Of a DNA stretch of 44,564 nt, positions 17,399 through 25,955 are shown piece by piece. Each line of letters starts with the position of its first letter. The stretch's first letter is position 1. Both the position numbers and the translations under genes were made by a program. The stretch spans positions 25,261-69,824 of the forward strand of contig NZ_JAMXAY010000028.1 of assembly GCF_025460835.1 (NCBI RefSeq), read 5' to 3'. The notes under the pieces are model-generated. The model was not told the DNA's origin and ran no database searches. It saw only the letters and a program-made list of their open reading frames with translations. This DNA is from Parapedobacter soli (GTDB taxonomy: Bacteria; Bacteroidota; Bacteroidia; Sphingobacteriales; Sphingobacteriaceae).

Positions 17399-18157
17399 AT
17401 GTTAAATATTCAAAATAAGCTATATATTATTGGGTCCGGTCCGGGTGATGTTGAATTAATTACCATAAAAGCGTATAAAATCCTAGCTAAAGCGGATGTG
17501 GTGTTGTTTGATAACCTAGTGAACCGGGATTTACTTGCCATTGTACCGGAAAACTGCACGAAAATTTATGTAGGTAAGAAACCCTTCGGCAAATATGTGC
17601 CCCAATCCGATATAAATGAGTTGATAGTATACTACTGTAAGCGCTACTCCCACGTCGTCCGGTTAAAGGGAGGTGATCCTTATATATATGGCAGGGGGTT
17701 CGAAGAGTGGGCTGTGGCCCAACGGTTAGGGGTGCAGGTAGTTTATGTACCGGGAATTACGAGTATGCAGGGTATCGGCATGTGGGACATCCCACTTACC
17801 CATCGCGGTACCAGCGAAGGGGTTTGGATACTCACAGGGATGAAAAGCGACGGTAGCATCGCCTCCGATTTATCGCTGGCCGTGCAAAGCAATTCAACGG
17901 TGGTTATTTATATGGGGATGCGGAAGCTATCAACGATTGCGCGCACGTACGTAATGCAAGGCAAAGGCGATACACCCGCTGCGATTGTGCAGGACGCCAC
18001 CAAGCCCAATGGCCGAAAGGTAACCTGTGCGGTGCGCGACCTGGTGAAATGCAGCCGGGAGGCGGATATGGCTAATCCGGCTATCATCGTCATCGGCGAA
18101 GTCGTTGCCTTAAGTGAAGCGATGACATCCTTTCCCGTAAAGCGCCACGTGATATAG
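17399..18157 (+). CDS. cobA: uroporphyrinogen-III C-methyltransferase
   Basis: A 252-residue SUMT enzyme that makes precorrin-2 from uroporphyrinogen III with two SAM, the first step to siroheme. GSGPGDVELITIKA at residues 13-26 is the SAM-binding loop, VVLFDNLVN and RLKGGDPYIYGRG are family signatures, and VPGITSMQGIG is the substrate loop. It lacks the CysG dehydrogenase/chelatase part, and no separate sirC or sirB is present in the window, so those steps must be encoded elsewhere. It is first in the rightward operon, opposite nirBD, and siroheme is the nitrite reductase cofactor, so the context fits. Confidence 0.93.
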   Translation: MLNIQNKLYIIGSGPGDVELITIKAYKILAKADVVLFDNLVNRDLLAIVPENCTKIYVGKKPFGKYVPQSDINELIVYYCKRYSHVVRLKGGDPYIYGRGFEEWAVAQRLGVQVVYVPGITSMQGIGMWDIPLTHRGTSEGVWILTGMKSDGSIASDLSLAVQSNSTVVIYMGMRKLSTIARTYVMQGKGDTPAAIVQDATKPNGRKVTCAVRDLVKCSREADMANPAIIVIGEVVALSEAMTSFPVKRHVI

Positions 18158-18189
18158 TATGGATCATAGAAAACTTAGGATACAAAAAG

Positions 18190-18933
18190 GTGGATAGCAG
18201 TTTTTTCAATGACCACCTTCAGCTGCCATTTATCGGCAGGCCGGGGGTCGACAATTTAAAAAAGAAACGAGTATTGGTGGTAGGAGCCGGTGGGTTGGGC
18301 TGCCCTGTCGTTTCGGCACTGGCCTCCAGTGGGGTCGGACATATCGGGATCGTAGATGGCGACCGGGTAAATGCCACGAACCTAGCACGCCAATTTCTGT
18401 ACACGCCCGATCAGGTGGGTGAATTCAAAACTACGGCGGCCATCGACTATTTGAGAACCCGATGCGTTGAAACCTCCTTCGAAGGATATCCACTATACCT
18501 AAGTCCCCAAACGATCGATTCGTTGTTTGCCGCATACGATTTGATCATCGATGCGACCGACAATTTCCTGTCGAGGTCTATGATTGCCCAAGCATGCCTG
18601 AAGCTGGGGCTCCCTCAAGTGTATCGTGCTATCTTCCGGACGGAGGGGCAGGTCACCGTTTTCAACTACGGCGAGTCGACGGGAGCCATGACCGATTTAT
18701 CCGCTGTCGACCCGGGAGCCATCGTAGGGACAGCCTGCACCGAATCAGGCACCTATATAATAGGCAGTATGGTGATAGGCCTGTTAATGGCAAATGAAGC
18801 AGTCAAAGTACTGCTGGGATTGCCCGGTATACTTGCAGGTAAATTGCTTCTTTTCGATGTGTTGACGCTCCAGCAGCGGATTGTCCGCTTTTCCAAACCA
18901 CTAGCCACGACCCCGCTTGAACAGATAATATGA
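18190..18933 (+). CDS. moeB: molybdopterin-synthase adenylyltransferase (MoeB/HesA/ThiF family)
   Basis: A 247-residue E1-like enzyme that adenylates the C-terminal Gly of MoaD. VLVVGAGGLGCPVVSALA near residue 30 is the ATP-binding Rossmann motif, DGDRVNATNLARQFLY holds the Arg/Asn that contact ATP, and DATDNFLSRSMI is the conserved family segment. The zinc-binding cysteine pairs found in many MoeB proteins are not evident, and there is no rhodanese domain. No in-frame ATG precedes the homology, so the start is GTG at 18190; the preceding AAAAAGG is too close to be an ideal ribosome binding site. A 12-codon ATG reading frame (18159-18197) overlaps the start. The gene overlaps moaC-moaB by ATGA. 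Confidence 0.88.
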   Translation: MDSSFFNDHLQLPFIGRPGVDNLKKKRVLVVGAGGLGCPVVSALASSGVGHIGIVDGDRVNATNLARQFLYTPDQVGEFKTTAAIDYLRTRCVETSFEGYPLYLSPQTIDSLFAAYDLIIDATDNFLSRSMIAQACLKLGLPQVYRAIFRTEGQVTVFNYGESTGAMTDLSAVDPGAIVGTACTESGTYIIGSMVIGLLMANEAVKVLLGLPGILAGKLLLFDVLTLQQRIVRFSKPLATTPLEQII

Positions 18934-19880
18934 GAGATATCACACATAAAATCAGTACGCTCCGCACAGCATTGGCCAGTGCGGTTTTGTACATCACCGA
19001 TAGGACCGCTTTAAGGGTTAAACAGGGTACACTTCCCAAGGGCGACCTCTTCGATGTGGCCCGTGCAGCCGCATTTCTGGGGGCAAAGGCAACTCCCCAA
19101 CTGCTCCCGCACTGCCATCCCGTCAGTATCGACGCAATGGATGTCGATTTCGACTACCTATACCCGGACTCCCATCCCGCATATTTCGGCGATGGACAGC
19201 CAGACCGGGTGGGTATACAGCTTACTGTTTCCGCCAAATCGATTGGCCGGACAGGAATAGAGATGGAAGCGCTGACGGCGGTATCGGTGGCCGCGCTCGA
19301 ACTTTATGACATGCTGAAACCGATCGATGACCAGTTGGAGATCGGACATATCCGGTTGATAAACAAAACAGGGGGTAAGTCAGACAACGACCGCTTCCTC
19401 GCGCCGTTGGCGACGTGCGCCATTCTGGTATGTTCGGATGCGACTTTCGCCGGACGGCGACTGGATAGCAGCGGTAAAAAAATCGAAGAAATGCTTCTGG
19501 CCACCGGCGCGCAGGTATTGGACTACCAAATCGTAGCCGATGAAAAATGCGATATCCAGCGTATTGTGCGGCACTGGGTAGATAGGGGAGTCCAGTTTAT
19601 TTTCACTACGGGCGGCACAGGATTGGGTCCTAGAGACGTCACCGTGGAGGCCGTTGCCGAGTTACTGGAGAAACAAGCAAGCGGCATTGCCGAGGCCATG
19701 CGGACCCATGGGCAGCAGCGTACCCCCCTGGCCATGATGAGCCGCGCCGTTGCGGGCACAGTAGGCACTTCCTTCATCGTTACCCTGCCGGGCAGCACTA
19801 ACGGGGTGAAGGAATGCCTGGAAGCTGTGCTGCCGGCACTATTTCATGTGCGGAAAATGGTGGTAGGAGGAGGACACTGA
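18930..19880 (+). CDS. moaCB: bifunctional MoaC-MoaB molybdenum cofactor protein
   Basis: A 316-residue fusion. Residues 10-155 are MoaC, which converts the MoaA product to cyclic pyranopterin monophosphate: GTLPKGDLFDVAR, LLPHCHPVSIDAM (catalytic His region), GIEMEALTAVSVAAL and YDMLKPID are all present. Residues 165-312 are MoaB/Mog-type: CAILVCSDATFAGRRLDSSG, TTGGTGLGPRDVT and LPGSTNGVKECLEAVLPAL are the MPT-binding motifs for adenylylation of molybdopterin. Such MoaC/MoaB fusions are known. The start overlaps the moeB stop as ATGA, and moeA follows two bases after the stop, so the three steps are tightly coupled. Confidence 0.93.
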   Translation: MRDITHKISTLRTALASAVLYITDRTALRVKQGTLPKGDLFDVARAAAFLGAKATPQLLPHCHPVSIDAMDVDFDYLYPDSHPAYFGDGQPDRVGIQLTVSAKSIGRTGIEMEALTAVSVAALELYDMLKPIDDQLEIGHIRLINKTGGKSDNDRFLAPLATCAILVCSDATFAGRRLDSSGKKIEEMLLATGAQVLDYQIVADEKCDIQRIVRHWVDRGVQFIFTTGGTGLGPRDVTVEAVAELLEKQASGIAEAMRTHGQQRTPLAMMSRAVAGTVGTSFIVTLPGSTNGVKECLEAVLPALFHVRKMVVGGGH

Positions 19881-19881
19881 T

Positions 19882-21078
19882 ATGCTGAAATACCTGGAAG
19901 CTGTATCAAAAATCCGGGGCTTGGCGAGTCCATTCCCAGTGGAAACCGTACCGCTCACATCGGCAGACAACCGTGTGTTGGCCCGTCCTGTTTTTGCAGA
20001 CCGCGATTACCCGCCTTTCGACCGCTCGGCGATGGATGGGATAGCCATCCGGCTGGCAGATTACCAGCAGGGTGCCCGGGAATTCCACATCGCAGAAACG
20101 ATTTTTGCCGGCTCGGAGGCCACAGTGGCGTTGGAAGAAGGAACATGCTATCGGATTATGACCGGCGCACCTTGCCCACCTTCTGCAGATGCGGTCGTCC
20201 GCAATGAAGACATAACCTACATAAGCAGCCAGCAGGTGCGGGTCCAAAGCGAGCAGGTAGTACCCAAGCAGCATATTGCCCAGCAGGGGGAAGACCTCAC
20301 CAAAGGCGACCGGGCACTTGCCGCACCCTGTCGATGTGACGTATCGGCCATTGGTACATTGGCGGCACTGGGGGTAAATAATGTACCCGTGTATGCCAAC
20401 CCCTCCGTAGCGATTGTCACTACCGGCAATGAAGTGGTGGATATCGGTAGGCAGCCGAACCGGTTTCAGATACGGAACAGCAACCAGTACCTCTTGCGCT
20501 CATTGTGCTGCCGGTGGGGGCTGCCCATTGGCCTTTGCCAGCATGCGCCGGACGACCCGGCCATACTACGAGAGACCCTCGGGCAGGCGTTGGACCACCA
20601 CATCACCATCATAAACGGAGGTGTTTCCGCCGGGGATGCGGATTATGTGCCGCAGGTATTGGCAGACCTCGGCGTAGAAACCTTGTTCCATAAGGTACTG
20701 ATAAAGCCGGGTAAACCGATATTGGTGGGTACGACTCCCAATGGTGGTATCGTCTTCGCCCTGCCGGGGAACCCGTTGTCGTGCTTGGTTACCTTCAAAC
20801 TGTTCGTGGAGGAATACCTATGGTGCTGCTATGGGTTTGCACACACGCGGCTCAAAAAAGCACAACTATTGAACTACCGACCCAAGAAAACATCCTTGGA
20901 TGAATTTTTTCCTGTGTTCCGTGAAATTCATACCGACGGGTACACGTGGCGGCCGCATCATGGCTCGGGCGATATCACTGCCGCAGTGGGGTGCGATGGC
21001 ATCGGCTGGCATCCGCAAAACAGGCGTGACATCAAAGCCAATGAGGTGATTTCAATTCTTTCCCTGTCAAGTTTTTAA
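19882..21078 (+). CDS. moeA: molybdopterin molybdenumtransferase
   Basis: A 398-residue MoeA that inserts molybdate into adenylylated molybdopterin. PPFDRSAMDGIAIR (residues 48-61), IMTGAPCPPSADAVVRNED, the nucleotide-fold motif VAIVTTGNEV, NSNQYLL, NGGVSAGDADYVPQVL and ALPGNPLSCLVTF are diagnostic and in order. The C-terminal domain is present and length is normal. It is encoded two bases after the MoaC-MoaB fusion, whose MoaB half makes its substrate. Confidence 0.95.
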   Translation: MLKYLEAVSKIRGLASPFPVETVPLTSADNRVLARPVFADRDYPPFDRSAMDGIAIRLADYQQGAREFHIAETIFAGSEATVALEEGTCYRIMTGAPCPPSADAVVRNEDITYISSQQVRVQSEQVVPKQHIAQQGEDLTKGDRALAAPCRCDVSAIGTLAALGVNNVPVYANPSVAIVTTGNEVVDIGRQPNRFQIRNSNQYLLRSLCCRWGLPIGLCQHAPDDPAILRETLGQALDHHITIINGGVSAGDADYVPQVLADLGVETLFHKVLIKPGKPILVGTTPNGGIVFALPGNPLSCLVTFKLFVEEYLWCCYGFAHTRLKKAQLLNYRPKKTSLDEFFPVFREIHTDGYTWRPHHGSGDITAAVGCDGIGWHPQNRRDIKANEVISILSLSSF

Positions 21079-21090
21079 GCTACTTATACT

Positions 21091-22407
21091 ATGATTCAAA
21101 GCCAGCAACCACTCAGCAAACTCAACATCTTCTCGTTTAAGGGAATCCAGATGAGGACCTTCCACATTACGTGGATTACATTCTTTTTCTGCTTTTTTGG
21201 GTGGTTTGGGGCTGCGCCCTTGATGCCCATGATCCGCGATGAACTCGGCTTGACCAAAAGCGAGGTGGGCAACATCATCATCGCTTCTGTTTCGGCTACA
21301 ATCATCGCCCGCTTAGTAATCGGCAAGCTGTGCGACTCGTTGGGGCCGCGGCGCACTTACACGATGCTGCTGGTGGTGGGTGCCATCCCGGTGATGCTGA
21401 TCGGGTTGAGTAATAGTTACCTGTCTTTCTTGTTGTTCCGGTTTGCTATCGGGATTGTCGGTGCGTCCTTCGTCATCACCCAATTCCATACGTCCATGAT
21501 GTTTGCGCCTAATATCGTCGGCACCGCGAATGCGGTAACCGGCGGCTGGGGAAACTTGGGCGGTGGTGTTACCAACCTGGTAATGCCATTGATTGCGGCT
21601 GGCTTTGCAGCGATGGGACTGGTGAGCGATGCCGATTCCTGGCTGCTGGCAATGGTAGTGCCCGGAGTCGTCCTGCTGGTCATGGCCTTTGTATACTATC
21701 GCTATACCACGGATACACCTGCAGGTAATTTCAAAAACCTGGAGCAGGTGGGTGCTGCGGTACGGCAAAAAAAGAGGAGGGGGACGCTGGTGGCAGCACT
21801 GCGTGATTATCGGGTATGGGTGTTGACACTGGCCTACGCCGCCTGTTTTGGCATCGAGATCACCGTAGATAATGTGGCAGCTACCTTCTTTATCGATCGG
21901 TTTGGCACCAGCCTCATCGTGGCGGGAGCCATGGCCGGCATATTCGGTGGTATGAATATTTTTGCACGTGCCCTTGGTGGAATCATCAGCGATCGTGTCG
22001 GCAACAAGTTCGGCTTGCGGGGTAAAGGAACGTTATTGGGGGTACTGTTGGTGCTGGAAGGTGTGGTGATTATGTTATTCGCAGCATCTGACTCATTGTT
22101 GCTTGCGTTGGTTACCATGCTGATTTTCGCATTGTTCCTGAAAATGGCCAATGGTTGTACCTATGGGATTGTCCCTTTCATCAATAAAGACAACATCGGG
22201 GTGGTGAGCGGCGTGGTGGGTGCCGGTGGGAACATCGGCGCCATGCTGGTTGGCTTCCTCTTCAAATCGGAAGAGCTGACGTACGTCGATGCCTTCCAGT
22301 ATATCGGTATCGGGGTAGTTTTAATCGGATTGATGGTGGTGGTCACCAAATTCCAGCCGACACCGGCTGCCGCAGTGAAACGCCGCGAACTCGTGTTTGG
22401 GCAGTAG
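21091..22407 (+). CDS. narK: nitrate/nitrite transporter, NarK/NasA-type MFS
   Basis: A 438-residue inner-membrane transporter of the nitrate-nitrite porter family with about 12 membrane segments. FGWFGAAPLMPMIRDELGL is the first helix, RLVIGKLCDSLGPRRTY is the MFS loop motif, and GGWGNLGGGVTNLVMPLI and GVVGAGGNIGAMLVGFLF are the two glycine-rich nitrate signatures, with FVITQFHTSMMF between. Lying directly before the nitrate reductase gene, it most likely imports nitrate for assimilation. Confidence 0.93.
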   Translation: MIQSQQPLSKLNIFSFKGIQMRTFHITWITFFFCFFGWFGAAPLMPMIRDELGLTKSEVGNIIIASVSATIIARLVIGKLCDSLGPRRTYTMLLVVGAIPVMLIGLSNSYLSFLLFRFAIGIVGASFVITQFHTSMMFAPNIVGTANAVTGGWGNLGGGVTNLVMPLIAAGFAAMGLVSDADSWLLAMVVPGVVLLVMAFVYYRYTTDTPAGNFKNLEQVGAAVRQKKRRGTLVAALRDYRVWVLTLAYAACFGIEITVDNVAATFFIDRFGTSLIVAGAMAGIFGGMNIFARALGGIISDRVGNKFGLRGKGTLLGVLLVLEGVVIMLFAASDSLLLALVTMLIFALFLKMANGCTYGIVPFINKDNIGVVSGVVGAGGNIGAMLVGFLFKSEELTYVDAFQYIGIGVVLIGLMVVVTKFQPTPAAAVKRRELVFGQ

Positions 22408-22442
22408 CAATAATATAAACGATTGATGGATCAGCGTTAACG

Positions 22443-25400
22443 ATGAAGAAAACGGAAGTAACCAGTACCTGTTGCTATTGTGGGGTCGGCTGTGGGGTGA
22501 AGATCCAGCTGGATAAGCACAACCTGGTTGCCGTGACCGGCGACTCGGACCATCCGGTAAACCGCGGTAAGTTGTGTAGCAAGGGCATGAATTTACAGTA
22601 TACGGTTAATGACCGGTCCGATCGATTGCAGTATCCACAGATGCGTTACCACCGCAGCATGCCCATGGAGCGTGTGAGCTGGGACGATGCCCTTACCCGT
22701 ACCGCGGCGGTATTCCGCTCATTGATTTCAACGTATGGGCCCGACTCCGTAGCATTTTACGCATCGGGACAATGCCTTACCGAAGAGTATTACGTAGTCA
22801 ATAAACTCATCAAAGGCTTTATCGGGAGCAACAACATCGATACCAATTCGCGCCTATGCATGAGCAGTGCTGTTGCTGCCTACAAAATGAGCCTGGGCGA
22901 GGATTCGGTGCCGATTTGCTACGACGATATCGAGCTGTCCGATTGCCTGCTGGTGGAAGGGGCCAACCCGGCTTGGTGCCACCCCATCCTCTGGCGGCGG
23001 GTGGAGGCCCACAAAGCGGAAAACCCGCATGCCCGGATTATCGTCGTCGATCCGCGCAAAACGGATTCTGCGGCTATCGCCGACATCCATCTGCAGTTGC
23101 AGCCCGGCACCGACATGGTGCTGAACTATGCCCTTGGCAGATTGCTGATTGAAAACGGCGACATCGACAGCGACTTCATCGAAAATCATACGGAAGGATT
23201 TGCGGCGTATAAAACGCGCGTATTTGAGCGCACCGTGGCGGAGGCTGCGCAGATTTGCCGGCTGCCCGAAGGGGAAATCCGGCGGGCAGCCGCGTATATC
23301 GGGATGTCAAAATCGCTGTTGACCCTGTGGACTATGGGACTTAACCAAAGTGCGAAAGGAGTAGACAAGAACTTGTCGCTCATAGACCTCAACCTTATCA
23401 CCGGGCGGATCGGCAAGCCGGGGTCAGGTCCGTTCTCGCTAACGGGCCAGCCCAATGCCATGGGGGGGCGTGAAGTGGGAGGGCTGGCCAACCTGCTTCC
23501 GGCACACCGCGACCTCAAGAACGATGCCCACCGGCGGGAGGTGGCCGGTTTCTGGGGCGGCACGGCTATCGCCGATAAACCGGGCCTCACGGCGACCGAG
23601 ATGTTCGATGCCCTCGCCGATGGGAGACTGAAAGCCGTCTGGATCCTGTGTACCAATCCGCTGACAAGCCTGCCCAACGCCCGGAAGGTGGAGCAAGCGC
23701 TGACGAATGCCAAATTTGTTGTGGTGCAGGAAATAAGTAACAAGCCCCAGACATTGGATTATGCCGACGTGATCCTGCCCGCGGCAGGTTGGGGAGAGAA
23801 AGAAGGGACCATGACCAATTCCGAAAGGCGGATCAGCCACCTGCACAAAATCATCGACCCTCCCGGAGAAGCGCTTCCCGATGCGGAGATCATCTGTCGC
23901 TTCGCCCAGAAGATGGGCTACCGTGGGTTTGACTACACAGGCCCGGAAGCGATATACAAGGAGCATACCCGGCTCACGGCCAAAACGTCCATCCGTGTTG
24001 AAGGGCTGGATTATGCGCGGATAGACAGCCATAAGACCATCCAATGGCCCTACCGGAAGCACCAAGACAGAGGTACGCCGCGTTTGTTTGCAGACCACCG
24101 GTTTCATACACCCACTCAGCGGGCCATCATCCACAGCCCAGGTGCCGAGATGCCGAGCGAGCAGCCCGACACCGATTTCCCGTTCATCCTGACCACGGGC
24201 CGTATTCGCGACCAATGGCATACCATGACCAAAACAGGAAAAGTGAGCAAGCTGAAGCAGCATATCAGGGAGCCCCAATTAGAAATGCACGAAGACGATG
24301 CCCGGCAACTGGGGATAGCCGAGAGTCAGCTGGTGGAAATCACCTCCCGCCGGGGCAATGTACGGGTGAAAGTCACTATTAGCGATACCATAAAGCCCGG
24401 TTGCGTGTTTCTGCCCATGCACTGGGGCAAGCTGTGGGGCTCGGACCTCAACCGGACAAACAACCTGACCAACCCATTGCTGGATCCGATATCGAAAGAG
24501 CCGGACTTTAAGTTCTGTGCGGTACAGGTGACGCCTTACCGGAAGCCGTTCGAGCGGATCGTGATCGTGGGCGCCGGAGCGGGCGCATTCGGATTCGTGA
24601 AAACTTTCCGTGAGCTCAATAACACCGACGAAATCACCGTGTTCAGCAACGAAGACCTTCCGTTTTACAACCGGGTGATGCTACCGCATTATGTGAGTGG
24701 CGACCAGCAATGGGGCGAATTGGTGAAAATGCAGGATGAGGAGGAGCACGGCGTATACCAGATCAAGCACATCCGCGGGGTGGCGGTAACCCGTATTGAC
24801 CGGTCAACGAAATGCGTCGAAGACTCACGGGGGATAAAAACGCCCTATGACATACTCATTCTGGGAACAGGAAGCCGCCCGGCGATGCCCAAAGACATAC
24901 CGAACCTGCCCGGTATTTTCAGCATGCGGCGCCGATCGGATGCCGACAACCTCCGGAAGTTCCTTCGGAAAGAAGCATCGGTCGTGATTATCGGCGGTGG
25001 ACTCCTGGGGTTGGAAATGGCAGCAAGCTTGCGCGAAATGGGTATGAAGATCACCGTCGTACAGCGGGTTTCACGTTTCCTGAACCGCCAGCTCGACGTA
25101 CTGGGCAGCCAGATGCTCCACGAGGAGATGGTGGAACACGGCTGCGACGTGTACTACAACGATGAGGTGCAGCTCTACTACGGCCGCAACAAGGTCAGCA
25201 AAGTCGAACTGAAGAGTGGCCGGCAGATTAAATGCGATGCGGTGATTGTGGCAATCGGCACCACCCCCAATATCGAGCTGGCCAAAGCTGCGGGCCTGCA
25301 ATGCCAGCGTGGGGTGGTGGTGAATAACCGCATGCAAACGAGCGACCCGTCCATCTATGCCATCGGCGAGATCGCCGAATTCGAAGGGGTGCTGTACGGC

Positions 25401-25955
25401 ATCACCGCTGCTGCTGAGCAGCAGGGAGCAGTCGTAGCACGATACCACCATGGCGATGTGGGGAGTGTATACCAAGGCAGCGTGTTTATGAACATCATCA
25501 AAATACAGGGGTTCGACCTGTGTAGCATCGGCCTCGTCGATTGCCCCGACGACAGCTACGAAGAAATCGTTTTCATCGACAAAGCCAAACGGTATTACAA
25601 GAAATGCATTATCCACCAGGACCGGCTGGTAGGGGCCATTTTAATTGGCGACAAGAATGAGTTCCTCGAGTTCAAAGATCTGATTACGAATAAAACCGAG
25701 CTCAGTGAGAAACGGTTGCAACTGTTACGCGGCGGCTCAACAAAAGAACCGGTCATAGGAAAACTGGTATGCAGCTGCAGCCAGGTGGGTGAAGGGAACC
25801 TGACCAACCTGATCCAGTCGGGCTGTACCGAGTTGGATACCTTATGCGCGACCAGTGGCGCCGGAACTGGATGCGGCTCATGCCGGCCGCAGGTGATGGC
25901 AATCTTGGAAGGGGTGCTGGCGGAAGCCGAAAAAATGGAGGAGGTACATGGCTAA
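22443..25955 (+). CDS. nasA: single-chain NADH-dependent assimilatory nitrate reductase
   Basis: A 1170-residue fusion of catalytic and electron-donor subunits. Residues 9-60 bind a [4Fe-4S] cluster (CCYCGVGCG, then CSKG); residues 60-560 are the molybdopterin oxidoreductase core (SRLCMSSAVAAYK, VDPRKTDSAAIADIHLQLQPG); residues 575-695 are the dinucleotide-binding domain (LTTGRIRDQWHTMT). From about 700 a NirB-like FAD/NADH domain begins (IVIVGAGAGAFG near 705, VVIIGGGLLGLEMA near 847, IYAIGEIAEF). A BFD-type [2Fe-2S] domain with four cysteines (CSC, then CATSGAGTGCGSC) lies near 1108-1155. NADH would reduce nitrate to nitrite in the cytoplasm without a separate diaphorase. It needs the MGD cofactor, consistent with mobA downstream. 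It overlaps the next gene by 8 bases. Confidence 0.92.
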   Translation: MKKTEVTSTCCYCGVGCGVKIQLDKHNLVAVTGDSDHPVNRGKLCSKGMNLQYTVNDRSDRLQYPQMRYHRSMPMERVSWDDALTRTAAVFRSLISTYGPDSVAFYASGQCLTEEYYVVNKLIKGFIGSNNIDTNSRLCMSSAVAAYKMSLGEDSVPICYDDIELSDCLLVEGANPAWCHPILWRRVEAHKAENPHARIIVVDPRKTDSAAIADIHLQLQPGTDMVLNYALGRLLIENGDIDSDFIENHTEGFAAYKTRVFERTVAEAAQICRLPEGEIRRAAAYIGMSKSLLTLWTMGLNQSAKGVDKNLSLIDLNLITGRIGKPGSGPFSLTGQPNAMGGREVGGLANLLPAHRDLKNDAHRREVAGFWGGTAIADKPGLTATEMFDALADGRLKAVWILCTNPLTSLPNARKVEQALTNAKFVVVQEISNKPQTLDYADVILPAAGWGEKEGTMTNSERRISHLHKIIDPPGEALPDAEIICRFAQKMGYRGFDYTGPEAIYKEHTRLTAKTSIRVEGLDYARIDSHKTIQWPYRKHQDRGTPRLFADHRFHTPTQRAIIHSPGAEMPSEQPDTDFPFILTTGRIRDQWHTMTKTGKVSKLKQHIREPQLEMHEDDARQLGIAESQLVEITSRRGNVRVKVTISDTIKPGCVFLPMHWGKLWGSDLNRTNNLTNPLLDPISKEPDFKFCAVQVTPYRKPFERIVIVGAGAGAFGFVKTFRELNNTDEITVFSNEDLPFYNRVMLPHYVSGDQQWGELVKMQDEEEHGVYQIKHIRGVAVTRIDRSTKCVEDSRGIKTPYDILILGTGSRPAMPKDIPNLPGIFSMRRRSDADNLRKFLRKEASVVIIGGGLLGLEMAASLREMGMKITVVQRVSRFLNRQLDVLGSQMLHEEMVEHGCDVYYNDEVQLYYGRNKVSKVELKSGRQIKCDAVIVAIGTTPNIELAKAAGLQCQRGVVVNNRMQTSDPSIYAIGEIAEFEGVLYGITAAAEQQGAVVARYHHGDVGSVYQGSVFMNIIKIQGFDLCSIGLVDCPDDSYEEIVFIDKAKRYYKKCIIHQDRLVGAILIGDKNEFLEFKDLITNKTELSEKRLQLLRGGSTKEPVIGKLVCSCSQVGEGNLTNLIQSGCTELDTLCATSGAGTGCGSCRPQVMAILEGVLAEAEKMEEVHG

